Shown here one piece after another: positions 30,263 through 42,014 of a DNA stretch of 64,000 nucleotides. The stretch covers positions 1,674,001 through 1,738,000 of the forward strand of contig NC_063073.1 of NCBI RefSeq assembly GCF_022605165.1. Direction: 5' to 3'. Every line of letters begins with the position of its first letter. Position 1 is the stretch's first letter. The DNA comes from Purpureocillium takamizusanense. Lineage: Eukaryota; Ascomycota; Sordariomycetes; Hypocreales; Ophiocordycipitaceae. The notes below the pieces were generated by a model, which made no database searches, was not told the origin of the DNA, and saw only the letters and a program-made list of their open reading frames with translations. A program made the position numbers and the translations under genes.

Positions 30263-30832
30263 CTAGTCACACATCAACTCGTCCGTGTCGACATTGAGCT
30301 CACAGTAACCGTAGAGGCACTTGATGGATGAGAAAAAAAACTGCGCCAGCTGTCTGTGCCTCTTGTTCTTATTCTGTTTCTGTCTCTCTGCCCCCCCCCC
30401 CCCCCCTTTTCTTCCCTGGATGCAGTGAAATGGAGGGATGTGGACGGGGGAAGGAAAAAGGGCCCAAAACGACGAGGAGTTAGAGAGAGAGAGAAAAGAA
30501 AGAAACGCACGTCGCAATTGTGGGGACACTTGAGCGAACGCTCCTTCTGCCTCCTCGTCACGGTCTGGCCGTCCGCGGCGACGGTCGTCTCCTCGCCCGC
30601 GCGGAGCTTGCAGATTTGCGTCGCCTTGTCGCATTTCTACCCGCCGAGGACGCGGAGCAGAAAGATCGCCGCGCGTGTTAGCCTGTATATACCAATAAAT
30701 GTAATATAGAGATGGATGGACGGGTTAACTCACCCCGAAAAGAAAATTCTTGTACTCCGAGGCGACAGGGTCGCCGGCGAGGAGCAGGACGAAGAGAAGT
30801 GCGGATACTGACACGCCGCCACGGAACCGCAT
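30263..30832 (-). CDS. Small secreted cysteine-rich protein, effector-like
   Basis: 100 residues from exons 30734-30832, 30511-30636 and 30263-30340. The first exon encodes a clear signal peptide: basic MRFR, hydrophobic VSVSALLFVLLLAG, and a likely cleavage after VAS, leaving EYKNFLFG. The mature part has seven cysteines (KCDKATQIC, LKCPHNC, KCLYGYC, MCD). The odd number leaves one free, or a junction one residue off. Intron 2 (170 nt) contains a C16 tract in plus orientation, and its acceptor abuts a T8 run, so the third exon boundary is the least certain. No known family recognised. Size, signal and cysteine content are those used to call fungal effector candidates. Confidence 0.65.
30391..30406 (+). 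repeat. C16 homopolymer
   Basis: Sixteen consecutive C inside intron 2 of the secreted cysteine-rich gene (G16 on the transcribed-sense strand). Confidence 0.9.
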
Positions 30833-31771
30833 CTCTGTCTCTTGCTCTGTCTCTGGATCCTCGTAAGTATCCTGTTCTACTCCCTCTGAGCGAAGCGAAA
30901 GCGACGCCCCAGTCTCCAATAAAGAAAACCGAAAAGAGAAACCCCCCCCCCTTTTGTCAGGGAACAATAAACCAAGCAGTTAGACGAAGAAGGTGAGACG
31001 GACAAGGAAAAAAAGGTGAGGGGAAAAAAGGAAAATGAAATAAAATGAAGAGGCGGCGCCAGACGAAAGAGAGAGGTGACGGCTCAGATGTGCGCTTGTC
31101 CGCCTTTACACGTATACACTCGACCGTCCGACGTCCAGCCTCCAAGCTCACACGACCCCCTCACGCCCACCCGACGCGGAAAGTCTTCCACATCGCTTGC
31201 TTAACGCCGAGCGATATATACTTCAAAACGGTTGGTAGACGGTGATTGATTATGTTGCGGACGGCTTGCGTGGCTCGCACGTCTCCGGTCCCGCGGTAGT
31301 GAGTGTCCTGCAGTTTATTACGTCCGCGTAAGAGCCGTCCTCGTCCGGATGAGCACAGCAGCCCGTTTCACAGACCTCCGTTGACTCTCGACTACAGCAC
31401 GTCCAGTCTGCGGATTTGCGCGTTGCTCAAGTTGGCTGTTGTTCGTTTCGACACGCCTAGTAGCGTGTCAGATGGGCTCGTCGCGGCCGCGTACTCGCCA
31501 GTTTCAAGTAGGCGGTCTCTGCCTTCGTTACAAAGACTGGCAGGCCAATGCGTCACGATTCGTATGAATGCGTTCGTTCAGTCATTTTCAACCAGCTTTT
31601 GACCCTTGCGACACCGTTTCAATCGACCTGCTCACTGCTACCCATAAGCCCCGAGAGCGGCGGTCCTGTTCACTACTGTGCAGCAACTATAAACAGACAC
31701 TATTTGACTCACACCCAAGCGTAGATCAGGGCATTCCATGTGTTCCGACCATTTCCATTCCATTTTCATCC
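30833..31771. other. Spacer upstream of the secreted protein and downstream of GH15
   Basis: 940 bases: promoter and leader of the secreted cysteine-rich gene on one side, 3' flank of the GH15 gene on the other. A C10 run lies at 30942-30951. No gene recognised. Confidence 0.5.
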
Positions 31772-34185
31772 TCACGAAGGGCCCCTCCATCCCTCGGCAG
31801 CACGGTCCAGGTTGAATGCCGCACTGATGAGGGCAAGATGGCTAAAAGCCTGTGGCGTGTTGCCAAGCTGGTCGCCGCTGCGGGAAATTTCCTCCGAAAA
31901 CATTGATAGATGATTGGAAAAGGTCAACATGTTCTCGAATATGTTGACTGCCCGCACAAGATATTTGTGCTCGTAGACGCCTGCACGCGTCATGGCTTCG
32001 ACCAGCCAAAAAGTACACATGCTGAATGCACCGTCTCGTCCTCCAACACCTGAAATTGATCGTCAGCTAATATCCACAGTTTTGGAAACTTATGGGCTGC
32101 CTACCATCGTCCGAGAGTTCGGTGTCGTATCGATACACAAGACCTGTGCTGGTTAGGCCGCCCTTTTCGGGCGGCAGCAGAATGCGGTCCAGAGTGCTCG
32201 TGAAGCGTGGGTCGCAAGGTGAAATGAAAAACACTAGCGGCGCAATCAGAATGGACGAATCGAGAACGTTGTTGTTTTCGTAGCTCTGGACGAAGCTGTT
32301 CATTTCCAGGTTGTATCCCTTCTCCATGATTTCCTCGTAGAGCGCGTCTCTTGCCGCCAGCCACTTGACGCGATTCGGGCAGGGAAAGCATCTCTTGTCA
32401 GCGAGTCGGAGTCCACGATCAAACGCAACCCATAGCATGATTTTCGAGTATGTGAAATTTTGCTTGGCGTTTCGCACCTCCCAGATGGACATGTCGGGGT
32501 CTGTGGCGAGTTCAGTTGAGCTTGGCACCATGGCGCAGGGGCATTGCTTACCGTTGACAATAGTCAGTACGTAGTCTTGGGTGAGCGAGGCCCATTTGGT
32601 TAGCCGTGGTAGTCAAAAACTTCAAAAATATGAGATTGCGTACCAAGAATCTCGCGGACGGCTCGCCAGACGTCCCACGGCACTGGCTTGCCGTACTTGT
32701 TATAGAGGTAGATGGCATCCATGAGCTCGCCGTATATGTCAAACTGCTGGTGGAACGCAGCGCCGTTGCCGATGCGGACAGGTGAACTGCCGCGATAGCC
32801 CTCGAAATGGTCGAGTGTCACCTCGGGAATGTCAGTCTCCCCGTGAATTGTGAACATGATGGGCAAGGCGCCGTCTGGCCCTCGAGATCCGACGAATCGC
32901 TTCATGATAAAGTCCATGTACGCGTGGGCCTCGGCTCTGAAGCCCAAGCGGAGCAATATGTAGATGCTGAAGCTGGAGTCCCGGACCCACGAGTATCGAT
33001 AATCCCAGTTTCTGGCGCCTCCGATGTTTTCGGGGATCGAGAAAGTGGGAGCGGCGACAATTGCGCCAGTTGGCTCTGGCATACATTTAGATCGTGATTG
33101 CGTCCGCGGGTCCGCAAGGGCTGCCTACCGTATGTCAAAAGCTTCAAAATCATGAGACTGCGCGTCACAACCTCTCGCCACCGCCCCTTGTACCGACATT
33201 GCGAGATGAAGTTGAACCAGTACAGCTGTGTGTCGTGCTGCTGGCTGTCCAAAACCGAAGAGGTGATGTACTCGGTTACGTGCTGGGACGAGTCGTTTCT
33301 CAGAACAAAAGAGATGCTTTCACCCTCGTTGATGACAATGGTCGCTTGCAGTCCATCTCCCTGCATCCCCGGCCTGCTGGCCTTCTTGAATGAGACTTGT
33401 GGGCAGCTCCTCTTGTCGTCGCCATTCTGGAGAGCAACATCGAGCTGGAGTTTCACGCCGTTCGAGTGGAAAGTTGCTACTTTGCTCACGTTGTCACATA
33501 TGGTGTGAGTGTCCCTGCTCAAGGTAGTTACGTGGGGCACCAGGCCGTAGCCAAAGGCAGGAAATATCTCAATGTCTGCACCACACGTTAGCGGCCAGAA
33601 CCTTGGACAGGCCACGAATTGTGAGGGAGCTAACCCAGAGTCATGGTGCCTCTGATGCACTCGACACGTCGGACGAGCCATTTCTTCAGCTCCTCGGGCA
33701 CGCGGATGGCCTCCCGCCAACCACTTTGCTTGTAGTCCTTGGTGGCCACCTGGGCCTCCTTGGGACGCGGGAAGAAGTCGAGCAGGTCAACAACACCATC
33801 TTCGTGGATATACCTGGTTTGAAGGATGCAGGAAGTGGGCAAGTACTGCTGTTTGGTGGTGCAGTTGACGCCGTCGGGAGGTGCAATGCTAAAGTGGCCG
33901 CCGATGTTCTTGTCCAGAAGCCGACAGAAGATGGATGGAGAGTCAAAGTCGGGCCTGCGTCTTTGTTCAGCCCTGCTGCCGTACATGATGCCCATGGCGA
34001 GCACACGAGCAACGAACGCACCAGCACATGAAATCGACACTGCCGTCGATGCCGACAAGGGCGCATGTGTGCATATTACCGATCAGGCCATAGTCCTCGA
34101 TGGGCAAGTAGCCCCCCGTCTGAGAGCGACGAGCCGAGCCCTGATGAGTCGTACATCCGTGCGAAGCCATTGAAGCGGTGGTCAT
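31772..34185 (-). CDS. Glycoside hydrolase family 15-like protein (glucoamylase/trehalase-type)
   Basis: 686-residue (alpha/alpha)6-barrel hydrolase. Exons are 34022-34185, 33635-33954, 33129-33575, 32644-33075, 32552-32575 (24 nt), 32105-32500 and 31772-32049. The N-terminal part has [20 protein letters not shown] then [11 protein letters not shown], shared with cytosolic GH15-like enzymes. The barrel opens with [15 protein letters not shown] then [13 protein letters not shown]. The segment SIWEVR contains the predicted general acid Glu470. The C-terminal [13 protein letters not shown] is the usual family ending. There is no signal peptide or starch-binding domain, so an intracellular enzyme is likely; bacterial GH15 relatives include trehalases and dextranases. 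The first 23 residues are atypical, and an ATG at 34264 opens another frame, so the exact start is uncertain. Confidence 0.87.
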
Positions 34186-37100
34186 GGCAAAGCAAGGTGA
34201 GCGTTGGGCAGCTCGCCGGATGGTCCGTCTGAGCTGGAAGCTTATTGCTCGAGCTGCTGCTCATGGTGGTTCCCAGCTACAATGTCAGGTAGTATGGACG
34301 AAACACGAGGTGTGGCATGCCGTCATATTGAAGTCACTTATACCTCGCCCGTCTGCCAGACGAGGTGTCTCGTGACTGCCAAGGGCAGCGCGGCGGAAAA
34401 AGAGGGACGGGGAATGCGGGCATGGCTGCCAGCCTTTCCCGAACAAGTGCCACAAATATTCCATGTCTTTTAACCGCTACGACTCGGCATTACATATTCC
34501 GTTGGTAGCTAAGCACAAGGTAACCTTGGAAAGTGTAGGACTTTTATATTTCCCGTCGTTGCGGCATGTCGCGAAGATCGGGAGGTTGAAGTCACTCGAA
34601 TTTGTTGGCAGCGAGACTGCCGGCACGAAAAGGTACCTGTACCTACTAATGCAGCCCGCCTTGCCCGTACCGACAGCTCCTTCCCCAGTGTGCAACGTCA
34701 CGGGATTCATGGAAGCATCGATGAGCTCCTCGTGCCTGCCGTGCATGGAATACCGGAAGTGCTTGGCAACGCACGCGCGGGAGAAGGCAAATGCGGCCGA
34801 AGACTGCCCTCTCTGTTCCGTACGCGCATCTCTTTGAATGCAGCAATTTTCACAGCCACGTGGCGTGCAGTCGACAGTTGCCCGTGGGAGGGCGAGCTCT
34901 CCCGTATGAGGTGTGGCTAGCTTGACGTTTTCGATTCCACCTACCTCAGACTGCTGCACCCCGCACTGGGTAAGGTTTGTTACAACGTGCCTCGATGGAG
35001 CTTCGGCGTACAGCGACGAAGCCGGTAGGAACGAGTGAATACAGCGCGGCAAGGTCTACTCGAGAGCGCTGCCCCGCCCCACCGACGATGGGGCTGGCAG
35101 GGTTATCTTCCAGACCGCGTCCCGACCTGCCGGCTCTCTGAGCTCGATGGATCAAGGGACGCCGAGAATCAGGAGCGGTTAGGGCTGATGAGGCCGTCAA
35201 GAGGCATCGCCAGAGTGTAACCCTACCGACCAAGTTGAGTCCCGCAGAATCTACCGCCTTGCCAGGGCTTCCGGCGCGCAGCCGCACCGGACCGACCGGT
35301 AGCGACACCTGTTCACGACGAGCAACGAACAGCTTTCCGGCCGCCGCGTCTCCGAGCGACCCACCGGCCCCAGCCTCTTCAGGACGTGGGTACCGTACTG
35401 TACGTACAAAGTATCCTAGGGCGGACCGGGCAAGACTCCCGACCGTGGGAACCCTGCGTCAAGACCATCAATTATTGATTGGCCTGACTGGATCATCAAG
35501 GGATGGGTTTTGACGTTAAGGGGGCCTTGTACTTTCCCAGGATGAAGTCATCTGCCGCGCTCCGACTTCAGACATCTCTCACGCCATGCTCAGTCGGAGC
35601 CGGCCCGGGGTGCAGGCAAGACATGGAAAGATGCGTGCCGTTGGGGCGTGCCACTTGTGACAGCAAACGTGTCGGTCGGAAACATGATGATGTCAAGCTG
35701 ATGGGCTTGCCGTCTCCGCTCCAGTGGAACACGGGCCAGTGCACGAGATACCAACGAGACGTGAGGCATCGACCCGTTTTCGAGTACGTATGCTTCGTCA
35801 TTCCGAACAACTGCCGCGTCACGACAAAGCGAGGCGACCGCGCACGTCTTGGGGCGAGGGCGCAATGGGGATGGCATTTGCGCGACGACAAGTGCCCCTG
35901 GGCAGGAATAGGTCCTCGAAGTTGCAGGTGTGTCTGCTTCCTGTTCGGCAGACCGTGCAAGGCCATTTGCGGTGGCCAGAAGACTTGCCCGTCCAAACTC
36001 TTTGCAGGGAGATGGTCAGAAAATGCGGGGTTGGGACAAGGTTTTCGGGTCGCGCATCAAGCCACGAGGGGATCGCTGGCGTTGAACGACCGCTTGCTTG
36101 CAGATGGCGCTGCACGGGATGGGGACTGCTTGGGTCCGCAAATGAAGATTCGCAACAGTTGTCGGGAGGGGCGATGGCGGGGCACGGGTGCTTTGCGCAC
36201 GACGTGGCGTGTGACAGTAACGACGTCCGTGGTGTGCTGGCAGAGGACGGCACGGCCCAGCGTCGACAGGTGCCAGACATTAGTAACACCGAACGTGCAG
36301 TATTTGTAGGTCATGAGCTGCCCTATCACTTCGCGTGGGAGGGCAATAGGGCTCGTCGGGAGCACGCGACACCGACAAGGCGCTGGTTCCTGGCAGCTTT
36401 TCCCAAACCGTCGCCCGCGGCTAGGCGCGTCTGGTCGTGTCGCTTCCGCCCTGCGGGAAGCCAAGCGCCCAAGCACACACCATCGCTCAGCAGGGTGCGC
36501 AGGTGGACGAGGCTGGTGACTGACCAGGGGGGGCGGGCATGGACATTGATCAGATCGAGCGAGCGTCCGGCTTCAGCAGTCGCTGACGGCAGGTTTGGCG
36601 CTGGAACGTCGCCAGGAGCGGCCATCGCGATCGATGCGCTTGCTACTCGGCTGGAATCGCTTGTCAGTGTAGGCTGGTTGATTGATGGATTGATGATCCT
36701 GCTCCAGTTCAGACGCAAGCTTGCGACGATCCGCCGCCCTGTCGATGACTTGAGGTCTGTCAACAGCCGCCGCCGCGAAGGACCCTGATTCGCTGCAAGG
36801 CGGGCCTCGAACGTCATCCATGCGCAGCGCAACGCAGCACTGCGCTGCTGTCCCACCGGCGCGACAACAGACAGAGCTGGAGGCTCGGGACGCAGGCGGG
36901 ATGGACCCCTGGAACCCGATGTGCGACACGGGCCCTTCGGGGAACTTGGGATGCCTGGGAAGCCAAGGAAGCCCGGAACCCGCCTGGAACTCGACCGAGC
37001 ACCGTCATGAAATGCCTGCTTGCCAGGGGGGGAGGAAAAGGGGGGGGAGGCGCCAACGCCGCCTCTGCCCTGTGACCCTGACCAGCGGGCGCCAAGCTAC

Positions 37101-38274
37101 CATTGCCCCGTTCATTGATGGCCAGACGGGCGCTGCCACTGGGTGCCCCGGCCACTACCACAACGAGCGCCAGCCCGCTGCGCGGCGATTAAACACTCCC
37201 TGAAGGGCCCAAAAATGGGGGCCGTCGGCGCCACCGATTGCCAAGCTCACCCCCCACCATTCATCTGCCAATGCCATGCCATCCACTGGCAGGCGGATTG
37301 ACCACTGCTGCGGGTACTGGAGCACGAGCGCCTGCGCCTGCGCGAGACATGCAGCAGCAGCAGCAACAGCAGCCGAAGCGCCTTCCACGCAAGCCACGGT
37401 ACGGCGTTGCCACCACGAGTGCATCTACTGCATGTACCTCCTCGAATTGCATTCATCGCGATTACTCTCTCCAGTTCGCTCCTCGGCGTTTGGGGAGTGC
37501 CAATTCGTGACCTGAATTCTCACTCGCCAACGTCCCACGTACGCAGTGGGCAGCGACCAAAGCTGAGGTGCCTACTGCAGCCCTAGAGCTCTCAGACCCT
37601 CTGATCCCACCGTACTATTAATCCAGCTCGCAAACCGCACGCTCAGCCAGTGTGAATCACGGGTAGCGACGATGGCCACGGGACGGGACCCCCTCGGAGT
37701 CTCGGACGCTCGCTGGGCAGTCCACAGGCTCCTCATAAGCCAGCCAGCGCAGGAGGTGTGCCGCTAATAAACAACCTGAGCAAAGCTGTCCACGCGACGG
37801 ACGGCCCTGGCCTGGACGGCAACGGGCAACCTCCCGTCCATGCTTCCTCCCTCTCCCACCCCCCCTGCCCTGCCCCAATCTCCACCAGTACTGCCCGCTG
37901 GTCCGTCCCCTGGCCCAACTGCAGTGGCTGGCGTCTGGCATCTGACCTTGGGTTGGCGAACCCTCTGCTCCATCTCAATCTACCCGTTCGTTCTCCCCTG
38001 CCCTGCCCTGCCTGCTCTGCTACTCCGTTCTGCTCTGCTTTGTCGGTGCGCCCATCCCTCTACTCTTGCGCACGTACTAACGTACTGGACTCCTGGCCGA
38101 CCCACGAGCTCCGTCCAGCTGCTGCCCAACCCCAGATCAGACCCAGTTGCCCGCCGCCCGCCCACCTAGCGACGACTCTTCGTTCGGCCCATGCATGTTG
38201 GATCAAGTTGGCCCGTCGAGCGCGCGCGCCAACCCTGCCGTTGATTGAGACCCGTGAGCGGCCCCGTCAATATC
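34186..38274. other. 4.1 kb spacer without a supportable gene
   Basis: Largest gene-poor stretch. Two plus-strand frames (35503-36309 and 35724-36788) overlap and are both open, and minus frames are open as well, as expected by chance in GC-rich DNA. None has a recognisable motif. Other content: a TACCTA-type cluster near 34634, GTAC-rich words near 35391-35415, a G-rich stretch at 37025-37050, an AGC repeat at 37350-37370, and pyrimidine-rich sequence from 37840 to 38270 that is the leader of the next gene. Confidence 0.5.
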
Positions 38275-40197
38275 ATGCCCACAGCGTCCTCATCTTCTGC
38301 CGCCGCCGCCTCCTCGACCCCCTTCCCTTCTCTCCCTCCTCTTTCCTCTCTTTCTGCCTCTTCTGCCCCCTCGGGCTCCGATCCCGCCCCCATCCCCGTC
38401 CCCGAGTCCCCCATCTTCGCCGACGACGCCCGATCCGCAGCCGCACCACTCGCTGCCTCCTCTGCTCGTCAAGGCCGCTCTGCCGGCGACGACATTGAGA
38501 TGGAACCCATCGCTGGACACCGCCGGCGGAAGAGCAGCTTGATGAATCCCATCGGCACTCAAGCTGGCGGCTCCTCCCACGGCCACCGCTCGCGACCCTC
38601 CATCAACATGCCCCAAGAGTCCAAGATATTCGAAGACGGCGCCCCCGCGAGAACAGGCGAGTCCTCCAAGGACGACCCGGGCAACAATAGCTCCAGTGAC
38701 GAGGACCTCCACGACGATGAGGAAATGGGCCTCACGAGCAAGGATCGCAGCCGCAAGCAAAAGAAGCGGCGGCGCAACACGAGGCTGGACAATCGCGTCG
38801 CTCGGGAAAAGATTTCGGCGGACGAGGTGAGGGAGGCGGACAAACTCGTTGTCAAGGACGTGGCAGTCATTCTCTTGTTCATTTTGCTGTGGTACATTTT
38901 CTCCTTGGCCATATCACTTGTGAGTATCCCTACCATGCTCTGTTCCCAGTGCCGGACTGTCCACGCTGACGCGCGCTCGATAGTACAACAAATGGATGTT
39001 CGACAAGAACAACCTCAACTTTGCCTTCCCGCTCTTTACAACCTCTTTCCACATGCTGGTGCAGTTCTTTCTCTCCGGCACCGTTCTCTACTTCATTCCT
39101 TCATTACGGCCGCACAATGGCCATAGTTCCGATGGCGGCAGATCGCGCCACGAGAACGAGCCGAACAACGGTCCCCTCATGACAAAACTCTTCTATTTAA
39201 CACGCATTGGCCCCTGCGGCGTTTCGACAGGACTAGATATTGGGCTGGGCAATGCCTCGCTCAAGTTCATCAGCCTAACCTTCTATAGTATGTCTGCTCA
39301 ATTCAGGAGCCCTGACGCTGTGAACTGACTCCTCCTTTAGCGATGTGTAAATCGTCGTCATTGGCTTTTGTGCTACTGTTCGCATTCGTCTTTCGGCTCG
39401 AAACGCCGACCTTGCGCCTCGTTGCCATCATTGCGACAATGACCGCTGGTGTTGTTTTGATGGTGTTCGGCGAAGTCGAGTTCAAGCTTGGCGGCTTTGT
39501 CCTCGTCATCTCGGCCGCCTTCTTTTCGGGATTCCGCTGGGCACTGACCCAGATCTTGCTGCTGAGAAACCCCGCGACATCGAACCCCTTCTCGAGCATC
39601 TTCTTCCTGACTCCCGTCATGTTTGTGACTCTCATTTCTCTTGCCGTTCCGGTGGAGGGCGTCAGCGCCCTTTGGGAAGGGCTCAAGACCCTTACGAACG
39701 AGTGGGGTGTCGTCATGACGCCGCTCTTCCTGCTTTTTCCTGGATGCATCGCATTCTGCATGACGGCGTCCGAGTTCGCCCTGCTCCAGCGCACCTCAGT
39801 CGTCACCCTGTCCATCGCTGGCATTTTCAAGGAGGTCGTCACCATCTCCGCCGCCGCTCTAGTCTTTGGCGATAAGCTCACCCTCATCAACTTCTTCGGC
39901 CTCATCACCACCATATCCGCCATCGTCGCCTACAACTATATCAAGATCACCAATATGCGCGAGAAGGCGCAGCAAGCCGCCCACGGTCGCCACGGCGAGG
40001 AGTCGCCGTCATCGCCTACCAGCAACAGCGGGCTCGACAGCGAAGGCGACGACGACAGTGCAGAGGAGACGGCCGGTCTACTGCACGGCGGCGCCGTCTC
40101 GGGGCCGACTATCATCACCTCCGACGGCGACATCCAGCCAAACTTGGCTAAGTCGACGGACGAGCGCAGGGATCACAGATCGGAGCATGACGAGTGA
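38275..40197 (+). CDS. Drug/metabolite-superfamily transporter, SLC35C2/Ymd8-like
   Basis: 601-residue Golgi/ER membrane protein of the triose-phosphate/nucleotide-sugar transporter family. Exons are 38275-38919, 38984-39287 and 39341-40197. The first 200 residues are a long Ser/Pro/Asp-rich cytosolic extension ending in a basic patch (RKQKKRRRNTRLDNR). TM1 (VAVILLFILLWYIFSLAISL) is followed directly by YNKWMFDKNNLNFAFPLF, the family YNK motif. GLDIGLGNASLKFISLTFY is the signature of the second repeat half, and further spans follow to about residue 520. The C terminus is acidic. Ten predicted spans fit the family. Substrate is not identifiable; SLC35C2 has been linked to GDP-fucose. Confidence 0.88.
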
Positions 40198-40895
40198 TGT
40201 TGACATGTGGGCAAGCACGAGCATATACAGTCCCTTTTTGAAGCGCGTTTTCGGTTTCTTTGGGTCGTTTTAGGGTTTTGTATAATGATAGTTGTCGGGG
40301 GCCGCCCGCTGCGGCAAGACTTGTTCACAGTGTACCATCAACGATAGGCGAGGGGGGAGGATATTAGACTGGGGAGATGCGAAGACGTGTTGGCGCGAGA
40401 GCAAGGCATGGCTACGGATGGGCAGTTGGCCGTCTGCAGCATAGAGAAGGCACCCGCGTGGCCATCGGCGCCGCGGGCACCGCGCTCCATCGCGACCGGG
40501 AGGCATGCTCAATCATCATCATATAGTGGCGAGGCAATGAGATACCCCAAAAGAATTCACGGATTACTGGTTGAACGGAAAGCATTTCGTTGCGTTTCAA
40601 CGCTGATCAATTGCATCCTATGCTGCTAAACCAAAAATAAGTCTTAATGGTGATGTCCAAAGGAATAAAATGGAGGCAAGAGCCAAGCAAGTCCAAGTAC
40701 CTTTGTCTGTTTAGAGCGCACCGAGCCTCTGTTGCAGTTGGTGTGTGTAGTATGATATATAGCATTTGCCCTCTTTGAACACCGTCAACGCCGGATAAGA
40801 CATCGCCTGCTCAAATGCCAAAACCTGGCAGAGAAATGATTCCTTAAGAAGCGCCAGTGCAGGCGCAGGCGCAGGCGCCCCAAGGCTGGATCCAT
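40198..40895. other. Convergent spacer
   Basis: 700 bases between two 3' ends, with AT-rich 3' UTR-like sequence toward 40700-40850. No gene seen. Confidence 0.5.
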
Positions 40896-42014
40896 TCAGC
40901 CCAGCAGGCGGAGACCGTTCTTGGTCTTCTGTCCGGGCTTGGTGACACCGGCACCCGAGACGGGGCCGAGGCTGGGCTCATACCCGCCGCTTCCACCGCC
41001 CGACTGGTTGCCCGACTTGTTCTTGTTATTCTTGCCGCCTTTGTTGTTGTGGTAGCCGCCCTTGCCGCGGTCGCGGGCGGTGGTGGCCTTGATCTCCGTG
41101 TTTGCCTTCTTGACGACGACCGGGTGGCTCTGGATGTACTTGCCGTTCATCTCCTTGGCGGCCTGAAAGAAGTCGTCGGCGTCGGCAAAGCTAACGAAGC
41201 CGTAGCCCTTGGATTTTGTAGTGCGCTTGTCGCGAATGACGCGAGCCTTCTGGACAGACTTCCAGCGCGAAAAGGCCTTGAGGAGGGATTCGTCGGTGGT
41301 TTCGCCGGCAAGGTTGCCGACAAAGATGCGCATGTGGGAGGGATCCCACTCGAGGAGGGAGTCGTCCGTCCAGCTCTTGCCGCCACCGGAGCGCACGACA
41401 GTCTTCTTCTTATCCGGGTTGGTATTGGCGGCGGCGGCGGCAGCGGCCGCGTCGGGTAAAGGCGAGTCGGTCGTTGCGGTTGTGACAGGCTTGCCGTCCT
41501 TGCCAATCTGCGGCGCAGCGCTGTAGGCGCTCTGCCATTCGGCAATTTGCGCGGCCTCGGACACATCGAAGCCGGTGCCGGGCGCGGGGAAAGGGTTCTG
41601 GATCTGAGGAGCAGTCGAGTATGATGCACCGTATGCAGGAGCCTGAGAGCCGTAGCTCTGTGTCTGCTGCTGTTGCGTGTGCCCGGGGTACGACGAGTAG
41701 CCACTCTGGGCGCCGGAGCTCATGGCGGTGCCTGGCGCGCCCGGGTAGCTCGAATAGGTCGACGAGGCCGAGCCGTACGGGCCCGCGCCGGGGGCGTATC
41801 GGCTGCTCGCGGGGGCGCCATACTGTGTCTGCGCGGGATAGTGGCTCGAAAGGCCGTACTGGGTGGCGTTGGGGTAGGCGTTCGCGCCGCCGTTCGCGGC
41901 GGCCGTACCAAACACGGGCTTGAAGCCGCTGCCTCCCGCGGGGGCGGGGGGTCTCGCAGGGAGAGAGTTGGAGGCGGAGGACGAGAAGGTGCCTGGAGGC
42001 GCCCGGTAGGCCAT
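40896..42014 (-). CDS. RRM RNA-binding protein, RBM42-like
   Basis: 372-residue intronless protein. Residues 1-140 are Tyr/Gly/Ala/Ser/Gln-rich and probably disordered. Residues 228-305 form one RRM with RNP2 IFVGNL (230-235) and RNP1 KGYGFVSF (269-276). It is preceded by SWTDDSLLEWDPSHMR and includes KARVIRDKRTTKSKGYGF, which matches the RBM42 type of RRM. The C terminus is a Lys/Gly/Asn-rich tail (KGGYHNNKGGKNNKNK) ending KTKNGLRLLG. Human RBM42 associates with the spliceosomal tri-snRNP; the fungal role is inferred. The start was set at the ATG after a stop-free but low-complexity leader; upstream frame extension to 42302 lacks conserved character. Confidence 0.87.
   Translation of the reverse strand: MAYRAPPGTFSSSASNSLPARPPAPAGGSGFKPVFGTAAANGGANAYPNATQYGLSSHYPAQTQYGAPASSRYAPGAGPYGSASSTYSSYPGAPGTAMSSGAQSGYSSYPGHTQQQQTQSYGSQAPAYGASYSTAPQIQNPFPAPGTGFDVSEAAQIAEWQSAYSAAPQIGKDGKPVTTATTDSPLPDAAAAAAAANTNPDKKKTVVRSGGGKSWTDDSLLEWDPSHMRIFVGNLAGETTDESLLKAFSRWKSVQKARVIRDKRTTKSKGYGFVSFADADDFFQAAKEMNGKYIQSHPVVVKKANTEIKATTARDRGKGGYHNNKGGKNNKNKSGNQSGGGSGGYEPSLGPVSGAGVTKPGQKTKNGLRLLG

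Noticed and set aside
37758..38498. 246-codon plus frame overlapping the SLC35C2-like start
   Set aside because: It is a frame shadow of the leader and the Ser/Pro-rich N terminus; the membrane domain is in the other frame.
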